Origin: Trifolium pratense
Taxonomy: Eukaryota > Streptophyta > Magnoliopsida > Fabales > Fabaceae
DNA length: 64,000 nucleotides
Direction of reading: 5' to 3'
NCBI RefSeq assembly: GCF_020283565.1
Contig: NC_060059.1
Coordinates: 44,660,572 to 44,724,571, forward strand
Shown: one piece after another, positions 24,197-33,607 of the stretch
Layout of the letters: the number at the start of each line of letters is the position of its first letter
Position numbering within the stretch: position 1 is the first letter of the stretch
Position numbers and translations under genes: made by a program
Notes under the pieces: model-generated
Seen by the model: the letters and a program-made list of their open reading frames with translations, nothing else
The model's database searches: none
What the model was told of the DNA's origin: nothing

Positions 24197-24368
24197 TTCA
24201 CCTGTCTTCTTCCCCTTTTCCCAATTATTCTTTCGGGTGGTGTCCATAGTTCATACCCACTCAGTATCAACTTCAATTATCTTCACCTGTCTTCTTCCCC
24301 TCTTCCCAATTATTCTTTCGGGTGGTGTCCATAGTTCATACCCACTCAGTATCAACTTCAATTATCTT
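24197..24368. repeat. 85-bp tandem duplication downstream of RPL4
   Basis: TTCACCTGTCTTCTTCCCC... starts at 24197 and again at 24282. The two copies are nearly identical through TATCAACTTCAATTATC. This is a recent local duplication in non-coding sequence. Confidence 0.9.
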
Positions 24369-24369
24369 T

Positions 24370-25085
24370 GCGCAGATACAGCTTTGGCCTATTTTACTCG
24401 CTCCTCAATGCAATTGCTAAGTCAGATCGGTACAAGTCTTGCTATGTTGAGTCGTCCTCTATCTCGTTCATCACAAGGACTATTTTTTATTTTTCTAACA
24501 TCTTGGACTATTTTTAACATGAACATATTTTCGAAATACTAAACATAACATTAATAATAAAAAATAAAGGACTAAAACCATTTTTTTTTGTGGTACGAAC
24601 CAATTTTTTTATACAAGGATAAAATTTAAAACTATTCATATTTGCAGACCATTTTCATATTTTAAGTCACACATTTAATATTCATAAACTTCGATTCTAA
24701 TTATGCTTTCAATTATGAAAAAAAATGTTTTCGCCAGTTTTTTTTATTCTTCAAAGTAACGTTGCCTCTGTTTAAAGTTTGGCACACCAAACATGCGTTT
24801 CTCGACCCCAAAAGCGATTCCGACGGTTTCTGGTTTGTTTGGCTAAATGCAAATGTGAATCCCTGCAATGTGATTTTCTACTCAAACGTGAGTATTCCTG
24901 AAGCTACAAATTGGAGCTTTTGCCTTAACTAAAAGCGAAGAATTTTTTTCCCTAATTACCCATGGCTTCTTTTACAATTTCGTACAATTTGTAAACCAAT
25001 TTCCTCCATTTCAAACAGTGTTGATGATTTTCCCTTCCCTTAGATTTCTTATAAATTTTGTTTTAGCGTTTCATGGGGCAGATCT
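24370..25085. other. intergenic, nothing recognised
   Basis: AT-rich sequence with homopolymer runs. No gene, RNA or transposon border could be supported. Confidence 0.4.
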
Positions 25086-25088
25086 GCA

Positions 25089-25190
25089 AACTTAGAACAT
25101 TCTCTCTCTTCCTCAGGGTTGAAGAAGAAGTTTGAAATGGAACTTAGAACATTCTCTCTCTTCCTCAGGGTTGAAGAAGAAGTTTGAAAG
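25089..25190. repeat. 52-bp tandem duplication
   Basis: AACTTAGAACATTCTCTCTC starts at 25089 and again at 25141, each followed by TTCCTCAGGGTTGAAGAAGA. The copies are exact by eye. Confidence 0.9.
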
Positions 25191-25261
25191 CCCATATTTC
25201 ATTTTCATAAACAAGCCCATTAATAAAGATAAATAACAAAAACTAAAGAAAAAAACTTGTT

Positions 25262-25765
25262 CCAGTTGAGGATCCTAGGTCGGTTCGGAGGGAGAAACTT
25301 GATGCTGTGTTTGTAGTTGGGTTCGGCGTTACTTCTTTGGGTCTTTGCTTTCGTGATACCAATGGGCATTTTGTGGCTGGCTTGACTCAATGGCAGCAGC
25401 CTTTTTATTCCATAGTGGAAGGCGAAGCATTGACACTATTACATGTTATAAAAGAGGCTATCCATCGTGGATTTGAGCGAGTCCAATTTGAAAGTGACTC
25501 AAAGTTGTTGGTTGACGCTATTCATTCGAGAAGACGGGGCAATTCGGAATTTAGTTTAATTGTTAACGACATTATTCTTCTTATGTCATATTCTTCTGTA
25601 AACTTTGAGGTTAAGTTTGTTAGGAGACAAGCGAATTTGGTTTCTCATACTCTTGCTAGGGCGACCAATGTTTGAGCTAGTTTCCATAAATTTGAGATTA
25701 TTCCCTTATGTATTGAACATTTATTAGTTAATGATATGAATTAAGTTTGTTTGGTTAAAAAAAAA
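25262..25765 (+). pseudogene. LINE-derived RNase H (RVT_3) domain remnant
   Basis: The open frame to 25675 reads KLDAVFVVGFGVTSLGLCFR and later VEGEALTLLHVIKEAIHRGF, ESDSKLLVDAI and HTLARATNV. This is the RNase H-like domain at the end of plant LINE ORF2, with candidate acidic residues in LDA, EGEA and ESDS. There is no reverse transcriptase upstream. A typical LINE tail (TTTGTTTGGTTAAAAAAAAA) follows, so it is a 5'-truncated insertion. The domain frame itself is intact. Confidence 0.75.
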
Positions 25766-26063
25766 CATTTGATAGTTTTTTATTTTGGTTTTTAACATAT
25801 TCTTTTTAAACAAATAAATAGCGTTTGGTAATTCATTTTTTTTTTTAATGATTTGTCAGTTTTGGTATTTTTTTTATATATATTTGTCGAATTTTTCACA
25901 ATTATATTTTTCATAGATTTTTTTCTAATTTATAAATAATAAATTAATACTCCTTTATTTTATCAAAAATAATAAATTTGTTTTTTTGAAGCAAAAAATA
26001 ATAAATTAGTAAGTCTTATAAAAATAATTAAATTAATTAAGCAACACAAACTAAATATATAAA

Positions 26064-27779
26064 GGGGTTTTCTAACTTAGACCCTAGTTAGGTCTAAGTT
26101 AGCAAGGTGCACCTTTTGAGTTGGACAAAAATACCCATTTTTTTTTTTTTGAAACAATAGAGCAACTGGGGCATGTATGTAATTTGCATCATAAAAATAC
26201 CCTTGTTTTTTTTTTGAAACAATAGAACAACTATTACATTTTTTAAATTTCTTCCAAATTTCGACCTCATTTTACGTGCGAATCGAACGCCGATTTCAAA
26301 AATTAATACCGGAAACCTTTGTAAAATTGAAAAACGATCAAAATCCATATAAGGAACGTCGAGTTTCGTTGAGTATTGAGGGAGATCGAACCGGGTCAAA
26401 AACCGGGTCGCACGACCCGTTTCTGCATAAAACGGGTGGGAGGGACGATGAACAGTGCGCGTCGCCCACGCCCACTCTCACCGGAGGCGCGTGGGGGCGC
26501 GTGCGGCCTCAGGGAGGCTCTATTTTTTTTTTATTTTTTCATAATAAAATAGTAGATAATATTCTGGAAATTTTGGTATATTGTATGAAATTTTTGGAGA
26601 CCCGAAACTATTTTTAGTTAATTAAATGAGTAAAAAGGTAATTAAAAATATTATAATTCCATAAAAAATTTCCAAAATTTTATGTAAAGTACTATGAATT
26701 ATTTAGAACCCTCTTGTGTACCTCACTCTCCCTAGTTCAAGTCATGAAATTATTTTCACAAATTCCGCTGATTATTTAAAACCATTTAACAAATAATAAT
26801 AATAATTTCATAGATTTGTACTCTGAAACCAATTGTTTTTTTTATTTGTTTCTAATAAAATATTAGATAATATTCTGGAACTTTTGGTATATTTTATGAA
26901 ATTTTTTGAGACCTGAAACTATTTTTCGTTAATTAAATGAGATAAAACGGTAATTAAAAACTATTGTTTGCTTCTGAAACCATTTAGCTGGAAGAATGGT
27001 TTCAGAGAGTTATACTGTGAAACCATTCTAGCAGTAAAATGGTTTCAGAAGCAAACAATTAAAAATCAACTCCCCTGAAACCATTCTATCAGTGAAATGG
27101 TTTCAAAGTACAACGCTCTGAAACCATTGTACCAGCTAAATGGTTTCAGAATGGTTTCAGAAGCAAACAATTAAGAAATTACTCACTGAAACTATTCTAC
27201 CAGTAAAATGGTTTCAGAGAGTTATACTGTGAAACCATTCTACCAGCTAAATGGTTTCACAGTATTATATAAAGATAATTAAAGGTAGTGAAAAATTGAG
27301 TTTTTTTTTTGTGTCCAAATCAAACGAACCAAGTCTCTATTTGTAGACAAAAAAAAATTATGAATTTTGGTATAAAAATAAAAAAATAAAAAATTAATTT
27401 ACAACGAAATAATTGAGTTTAAAGTATTAAATGAAAAAAAAAACACGCCAACCACCCAGCAGTTGACACGTGTCCTGCTTTTTTAAAATGAAATTTTCTC
27501 TCTCCAGGCGCAGATCTAGTGTGGTGCACGCGCTGGCTTATCATGGAGATGGATGATTTGGACTGTCTGATTGATCCGACAGCTATGATGAGATCATCTC
27601 TTGGCCGTCTGATGGAAATCAACGGTCTGTAACGGTGGTCCTGCGGTAGGCGCGCGACACTGGATCAGCGCCAATATGTTTTTTTTTTTTTTTTTTAAAA
27701 AAAGAAAGGGTATTTTTGTCTAACTCAAAAGGTGCACCTTGTTAATTTAGACCCAACTGGGTCTAAATTAGCAGCCCCC
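26064..27779. mobile_element. Mutator-type element with ~75-bp terminal inverted repeats
   Basis: The ends GGGGTTTTCTAACTTAGACC and (rc) GGGGGCTGCTAATTTAGACC continue into a shared AAGGTGCACCTTTTGAGTT and GACAAAAATACCC. A perfect 9-bp duplication, ATATATAAA, flanks it (26055-26063, 27780-27788). The interior has a GC-rich block (26390-26520), poly-T runs and the GAAACCATT palindrome array (26965-27262), but no transposase. The 1716-bp size and 9-bp duplication fit a non-autonomous Mutator-like element. Confidence 0.85.
26965..27262. repeat. array of CTGAAACCATT / AATGGTTTCAG palindromes
   Basis: At least five GAAACCATT and seven AATGGTTTC motifs alternate, separated by CTACCAGCTAA- or CTAGCAGTAAA-like spacers, so successive pairs form short hairpins. 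The phrase GAAGCAAACAATTA also recurs three times. The array lies in the right half of the Mutator-type element, where subterminal transposase-binding sites would be expected. Confidence 0.8.
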
Positions 27780-27834
27780 ATATATAAAATAGAAATGAAA
27801 TATAATTTTAAATAGATATTAATACCCATTTCAG

Positions 27835-27995
27835 TAATTATGCACTCAAAATCAATTTTGATCCAAACATCATGAGTTTATAAGAATCACTTTTCTGTTA
27901 ATATATCCAAACATAAATCAATTCTGTTCAACTCACTTTTATCCAAAATCAATTTTATCAAACTCAATTCTGTCAAACTCAATTCTTCACACCGC
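27835..27995. repeat. dispersed AT-rich repeat, second copy
   Basis: Shares ATCCAAACATAAATCAATTC and the following CAACTCACTTTTA...TCAAACTCAATTCTG order with 19440-19562. It is probably a MITE fragment. Borders were not resolved. Confidence 0.55.
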
Positions 27996-28319
27996 ATAAC
28001 TAACAACATACTTTGTCATTGTTCAAAACTATTATTGTTCTTTATGGCTAGAGGAAGTATGTATTAACTTTGATCTTACAATATTTAAATTTATGCATAA
28101 ATATATTGTCACCTATTCACAGTAGTACCAACCTTGTAGTTGTCATGTTTAGTAAATCCTATCATAAAAGATTATAAAATACACAATATAACGAAAGGTT
28201 GGAATGAAATCTTTATGTTAGATCCTTAATTGAGTGATCCAAAGAGACAAACACACCACATGGATGTACTTTAAAGACTTTTTACGGTGACATTAATTAT
28301 CTGTAGGATTTCTTGGATC

Positions 28320-28326
28320 TATATAA
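28320..28326 (+). promoter_or_regulatory. TATA box of the NCR gene
   Basis: TATATAA lies 61 bp before the ATG at 28381, in the usual position for a short 5' leader. An AAAGACT/AAAGAGA-rich stretch upstream (28240-28280) loosely resembles nodulin-type AAAGAT motifs, which is suggestive only. Confidence 0.6.
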
Positions 28327-28380
28327 GTGCTAAAAACACATTCTTCATTGATACAAAAATTTAAGGTTTGTTACACAAAA

Positions 28381-28679
28381 ATGAGAAATAATATTACTAA
28401 AATTTCCATGTCTGAATATGCTATGATGATCTTCATTTTCCTATTTTTTGTTGTAACTAATGTAAATGCCGGTAAACCCTTTCTCTCATTCTTTCAAAAA
28501 TAATTATTTACCTTGTGCATAATTTGTCATCTCCTTCCAATAAAATTCTTATCTTCTTGATTTTTGTCACAGGAAGACGCTTCATTTGTTTTGCCAACTT
28601 TATTTGCGAACCTTTGTGTCTCCCTCCTTTGAAAGGGAAATGCATTAATTCTGCATGTACCTGTCAAACATATGATTAG
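28381..28679 (+). CDS. nodule-specific cysteine-rich (NCR)-type secreted peptide
   Basis: Two exons, 28381-28471 and 28573-28679, join in frame at GCCG|GTAAAC...GTCACAG|GA, giving 65 aa. Residues 1-30 form a signal peptide with a hydrophobic core (MMIFIFLFFVVTNVNA). The intron falls right after it, the standard NCR gene structure. The mature part (about 35 aa) has six cysteines spaced C-x5-C-x3-C-x7-C-x4-C-x-C (CFANFICEPLC, then CINSACTC), matching the six-Cys NCR pattern. Known family role: NCR peptides are delivered to rhizobia in nodule cells of inverted-repeat-lacking legumes, where they drive bacteroid differentiation. The mature charge here is mildly positive. An unrelated defensin-like peptide is the alternative. 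Expression is not shown by sequence alone. Confidence 0.82.
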
Positions 28680-28689
28680 TTAAGTTGAA

Positions 28690-29350
28690 GATTAATTATA
28701 TGCTTGAAAGATTTTATAACAAGATGCTTGTTGCTACAGTGACGCTTAATGATCATGATCCGGATGTGCGTGCCTAGCCGGGAGGAAAGCTTAGTGATTT
28801 TTCAGTCGCTTCAGCATACTGGATGTTGTGTAATTTTCAAACTAATACAAATGGTATGTGGTTGCGTTTGTGGAAGTTGGAGGTGCCTAAGCGTATACGT
28901 TGTTTTTTTTAGACGTTGGCAACACAACTAGAGATGGGTGAATATGTCGCTTACTTTTAATCGAGAATTTTTCAAAAAGTTTATGCAACAAAAGAATTTG
29001 GATTGACAAAACGTCTTCCAAACCCACTATTGAAGAGATTGAATGCAATATCCAATATACTTTTGAAAACGGTTTGATAATTGGACTTGGATGATGATAG
29101 GATTAATGGTTTAAGGCAAATCAAATGCTCTTGATCAGATAGAGGATTTGATTGACACTTTAAACCTCAACTTTAAATCAACATACTAATGCAAGATTGT
29201 TCAATTAATTGTACTTAATAACTAGTTTACCAATTTAACTTGAAATAAGAAAAGCCACAACAAGAGAATGAAAGCACACACCACAATATGTTTAGGCAGT
29301 TCCCCGATTTCTCGTCCTCGTTTATCGGGTACCTCTGCCCCCAATTTCCA
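28690..29350. other. intergenic, nothing certain
   Basis: No coding frame is supported. A stretch at 29265-29350 (CACACACCACAATATGTTTA...) resembles the untranslated part of an LTR element, but no borders were found. Confidence 0.35.
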
Positions 29351-29394
29351 ACAAGTTGGACAAAACTTACATGCATTTTCATACATGCATTTCT

Positions 29395-30638
29395 TGTTGG
29401 GAATAATGTCTAAATATCTTTTTTGGAAGATTTTATATTTAAATATAGTTTAGATTTATATTTGAAATAAAATAATATTAGGGTTTACGATTTATATTTC
29501 TGTTAGAATATCTAAGATTTGTTTAGAATTTATTATAGGATTAGTTTCTTTTTTTTTAAAATATATGATTTGTTTTTATGTAGCTCTATATATAGGGCCA
29601 TAAGCATAATGAATAAAACAAGAACTTTAGTATTCTTCATATAACCCTATATTTGAGGAGAGTTTTCTCCCTAAATTTATATCTCACCAAATTCCGCAAT
29701 ACAAAAACACAAAAAACCATATCAGTGGCATCAGAGCGCCGTCGTTCACAAGGACCCAAAAGAAGAAATCATGAAATCAACAACCCATAACCTTGACTGC
29801 ATCTTTATTATGAAGATGTGAAAAAGAAGAGAAAAACAATCCATAGCCAAAAACCATAACCATAACCTACACCTTTCATACGTTATATGCGAGAGATGGT
29901 TTCATGTATTATATAACCCATAACCATAACAAATACATTGAAAAAAGCTCAAGTCTCATATGAAGATGTAGACAACAAAAACAAAGATCAACATGAATCT
30001 CAGACTGGATACAACACAAAGATATTCAGTCAGGGAGGAGTGTTAAACAAAAACAGCAACAAAGAATGTGGATGAACAACAACAACAACAACAAAAATCA
30101 ACATGAATCTCATGCTGGATACAACACAAAGATATTCAGTCGAGGAGGAGTGTTCAAAAAAAAAGTTTTTTCAACTCAAATCTCATGTCCGATACAACAC
30201 AAAGATATTCGGTCAAAGAGGAGAGGCTTGAGAAACAAAAAAATACAATAAAATTTCAGCGCAAATCTCAGATTGGATACAACAAAAAGATATTCGGTCA
30301 AGGAGGAGTGTTGGGAATAATGCCTAAATATCTTTTTTGGAAGATTTTATATTTAAATATAGTTTAGATTTATATTTGAAATAAAATAATATTAGGGTTT
30401 ATGATTTATATTTCTGTTAGAATATCTAAGATTTGTTTAGAATTTATTATAGGATTAGTTTCTTTTTTTTTAAAATATATGATTTGTTTTTATGTAGCTC
30501 TATATATAGAGCCATAAGCATAATGAATAAAACAAGAACTTTAGTATTCTTCATATAACCCTATATTTGAGGAGAGTTTTCTCCCTAAATTTATATCTCA
30601 CCAAATTCCGCAATACAAAAACACAAAAAACCATATCA
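29395..30638 (+). mobile_element. complete TRIM-type (short, non-coding) LTR retrotransposon
   Basis: Two 330-bp LTRs (29395-29724 and 30309-30638) start TGTTGGGAATA and end CCATATCA. They differ at three positions by eye, all transitions. A 5-bp duplication, TTTCT, flanks the element (29390-29394, 30639-30643). A primer-binding site, TGGCATCAGAGC, follows the left LTR (29726-29737), close to the initiator tRNA-Met type of Copia elements. A polypurine tract, AAGGAGGAG, precedes the right LTR. The 584-bp interior encodes nothing, so it depends on proteins from another element. Confidence 0.92.
29950..30308 (+). repeat. four tandem modules ending in polypurine tracts inside the TRIM
   Basis: The phrase GATACAACACAAAGATATTC followed by GGTCAAGGAGGAG (or close variants) occurs near 30007, 30118, 30191 and 30277. 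In the first two copies the tract is followed by TGTT, the same letters that start the LTR. The last copy is the functional-position polypurine tract. Confidence 0.85.
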
Positions 30639-30799
30639 TTTCTTACTTTTCCTCTCACAAAGAGGTAGTTTTTTTTATTAAAAAAAAAATTTCTTTTATT
30701 TTTGCAAAATGAAAAAAACACAAATAACCACCTCTTTGTGAGTGGAAAAGTAAGAAATTCATGTATGAAAATGCATGTAAGTTTTGTCCATCGAACAAT

Positions 30800-31985
30800 A
30801 TATTGCTATGAAAAACGTTTGTACAAAGAATCAGAGGAAATACAAAACAATAGTAATGAAACTATAGATGTTCAATCTTTATAGCTTCAAGACCTTAACT
30901 CCGTTGTACTCTTGATCTTGATTACACGAAGATGGATCCCAGGTTGATCCAAAACCAAGACTTTCCCCCATTGATTGTGAGAATCCTTTTTCAATCTTCA
31001 ATTGCAAGATTCTATCTTTAACCCTTGAACTTTGTCTGATTTTGGCAATGAACTTGTCACCAAAACTCTCCAATCTCAATTGGAGAGAAACACTAGGTTT
31101 TCTTTGAATCCCTAAACACCAATTCAATCCAATTGCATAAATTTTCCTAATCATATGATTGAACGTTATCCTACATATAATATATTTGCACCCAAAGCTA
31201 CTAGATGTTAAGCTAGAGAGATGAGAGCTTAGAGAGATGAGGAAGATGGAGAATGTGTTTGTATATTTTCGTATTCTTTTATCTTGAAAAGTTACTAAGA
31301 GGTATATATATATTGCAAGGAACGGTGTAACAGAATTTTTAAAGCAAGTTTGTGCAGAGAACTACCAAAATGTACATGTACATTTATAAGATGTACAAAT
31401 AAATTTGAGTCCTGACACTAAAATGTATAAGTAAATATTAGTTCCTGATCATTTTTGCCTTTTTTTCAAGTAACTTGATTTTCAACAATTAATCTTCTTC
31501 TTTTTTGTGAAGAACTCATAATTAATCTAACTAGTTGATTGAACGGTTAGATTAAGGACATTTAACTTCTTAAGTGTTTTCCATTTAATTTTGTCAATTT
31601 ATTTCGTTGGTTCTTATTGGTAGATCATTGGTAGAGACTTAATAATTGATGACTAGGTTATTTGAGTAATTAATAGTTAATCAAAGTAGTTGATATTGAG
31701 CTGTTATATTGCAAAAAATTTGAATCTTATTGGTAGATCATTCCAATCAGGTCGTATTGAATTGTTTGAGAGAAAATTTGACTTCCTTAGTCACAGTCGG
31801 TAGAATTTTTATTTTTTTTTTGAGAAATCATTGTCGGTAGAATTAGTTGAGACTTAATCGTCCTTTCCTAGGAACTAAGATTCTTACTTGACCGTTAGTT
31901 CAGTTACCATTAGAATATCGAAAATAAGTTAATTGTTAGAGAGAAATATTTTTTTTAAGCTTAAAAAAATAAAATTTGGTCCACG
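30800..31985. other. intergenic, nothing recognised
   Basis: Contains a 91-codon minus-strand open frame (31154-30879) without similarity to anything I recognise, and otherwise AT-rich DNA. No feature is supported. Confidence 0.35.
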
Positions 31986-31989
31986 AAGG

Positions 31990-32282
31990 ATTCTTAGGTA
32001 CCGTTTGACCTAACTTTTCCTCTTCTTTTTTCTTACAAGTAAGAAGCCAGGTCAAACAACAATTTTTAAAAGCTATAGTAAAAATAAAAAACAGCTTTCT
32101 ATATTTTAGGAAAAATTATAATATATTATTAAACATATCTTTTAACTCTATTATAATAAAAAACAAAAAAAAAAACTTTTAAGTAAGATTTACCAAACAA
32201 GTTTAGTTAAAAAGCTATTATTTCCACCTTTATGGTTAAAAGAGTTTCTACACCTAAAAAAACGGGTCAAACAGTAACTGTT
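31990..32282. mobile_element. probable foldback MITE of a CCGTTTGAC-type family
   Basis: GGTACCGTTTGACCTAACTTT near 31997 is mirrored by AAAAAAACGGGTCAAACAGTAA near 32260, with AAGCTATT/AAAGCTATA pieces inside. Similar ends occur in the element interrupted by the big retrotransposon (45866-46278). Exact borders and duplication are uncertain. Confidence 0.5.
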
Positions 32283-32289
32283 AGTTTGG

Positions 32290-33034
32290 TTAGTTGAGAT
32301 TTAATCATTATTTATTTACATAAATTATTTTCTATAAGTTCATAAATAAATTAATCCAAACATACCCATAAAAGATCGTAATTTTGTAAAGGTTAAAAAT
32401 TTATTAGAAAAAAGTAAAATAAAAATTAACCCATGACCATGACCTTTGATTAACAAAGCATACAACATATTACATTATTAAAAAAAAAAAAAGCATACAA
32501 CATTACTATTACCAACAAAGACAAATGATCATTTTATTAAATAAAGTGTTTGTTATTCTTTTATATTAGACTTTTGTTTTTTGTTTCAAAAAAAAATCTT
32601 TTGTTTTATATTGTTAAAATAAAATTAAAAATAGAAAGAGAAAAAGGTAAACCTAAAACTGTATCCCTAACCCCATTTTGATGTCGCAGTGAACAAACAA
32701 TAACAAGATTTTTTTAAATTTTGATTTTCATCGAAAATACTATTATTGTAAGCAAAAATTAACAAATTTATGAACTTCATTTTTTTAAAAAAATACTACA
32801 TATTCAAACAAAAAGTAACAACATCTTTCAACTTTGATTTTCTTCAAATATATTCTATATATAATCATTATATCACTTATACAAAATCACACAACAAAAT
32901 ATACTTTATCATGTGTAGGCATAAGTTATGCCAAACAACACATAGCAAATATACTTTTATCGGTACCTTTCCGCACGAGTTAGGATTCATTGACACCAGG
33001 TGTCAAATTTTATTTTGACAATGAATAAGAGTTC
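32290..33034. other. intergenic, AT-rich
   Basis: No supported gene or repeat border before the retrotransposon target site at 33035. Confidence 0.4.
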
Positions 33035-33039
33035 GTTTG

Positions 33040-33523
33040 TGGACTGGGCAATGGGCCTAAAGGCAAAATCAAATTAGCCCAATTAATATAAGAAAGGAAA
33101 CAGGCCCAAAACAATTGAATTCCAAACGCCCATTTGGCGATACAAGGCCTAGGCGAGGTGGGTAATGACGGACGACGCCCATAAGACGGATTTGCATATG
33201 ACAATAAAATATCTTCATCCTTCCCTGTCTTAGCGATTAACTTGGGAACGAAGAAACCAACTCCTTGAAACCGCCATGGCTTGAAGATCAAGGTTTTATT
33301 CCTACTTTCACGCTGCATCACCGGAAAAGGCGCTGAAGACCGGATTTGTAGGAACCCTAGCTTGGAGAAGAAGGCTTTAATGGTCTATAAATAGTTTGAT
33401 ACTTTCATCTGTAAAGGAGGATCGAATTCTGACTTATTAAACTCCCAGGGTTGTTGGGATTGAACTGAGTGTAATCACACCATTTGATCAATAATACAAA
33501 CCCCCTCGTTTTTTACCAGAACA
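33040..33523 (+). repeat. 5' LTR
   Basis: 484 bp from TGGACTGGGC to ACCAGAACA. A TATA box, TATAAATA, lies at 33386-33393. The start was placed at TGGAC, because only then do the flanking 5-mers match (GTTTG). The preceding TG also matches the 3' copy, so a 2-bp ambiguity remains. Confidence 0.94.
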
Positions 33524-33526
33524 TTT

Positions 33527-33544
33527 TGGCGCCCACCGTGGGGC
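33527..33544 (+). other. primer-binding site
   Basis: TGGCGCCCACCGTGGGGC starts three bases after the LTR. The leading TGG pairs with a tRNA CCA end. This form is common in plant Ty3/gypsy elements. I do not assign the tRNA. Confidence 0.85.
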
Positions 33545-33607
33545 TGCGGTAAAATCATTTGATCCCAGCCTATCACAGCAACTAGACGAAAAATCAAACA
33601 TCTTCAC

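Larger units (their letters stand above)
29352..30798. mobile_element. foldback element interrupted by the TRIM
   Basis: Left-arm sequence GGACAAAACTTACATGCATT runs to 29394 and resumes after the TRIM at 30639 with TTACTTTTCCTCTCACAAAG. The right arm (about 30728-30798) is the reverse complement, reading CTTTGTGAGTGGAAAAGTAA through AATGCATGTAAGTTTTGTCC. Arms are about 70 bp around an A/T-rich loop. The outer target duplication was not identified. Confidence 0.65.

Noticed and set aside
28749..28931. A second cysteine-containing peptide gene beside the NCR
   Set aside because: The frame has no signal peptide in the right place and the cysteine spacing does not fit NCR or defensin patterns.
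30879..31154. 91-codon minus-strand ORF as a gene
   Set aside because: No recognisable domain, splice structure or promoter. Similar length frames occur by chance in this window.
33010..33321. Minus-strand 103-codon frame, and its identical copy at 45248-45658
   Set aside because: It lies in the LTRs and is identical only because the LTRs are identical. No start context or domain supports it.
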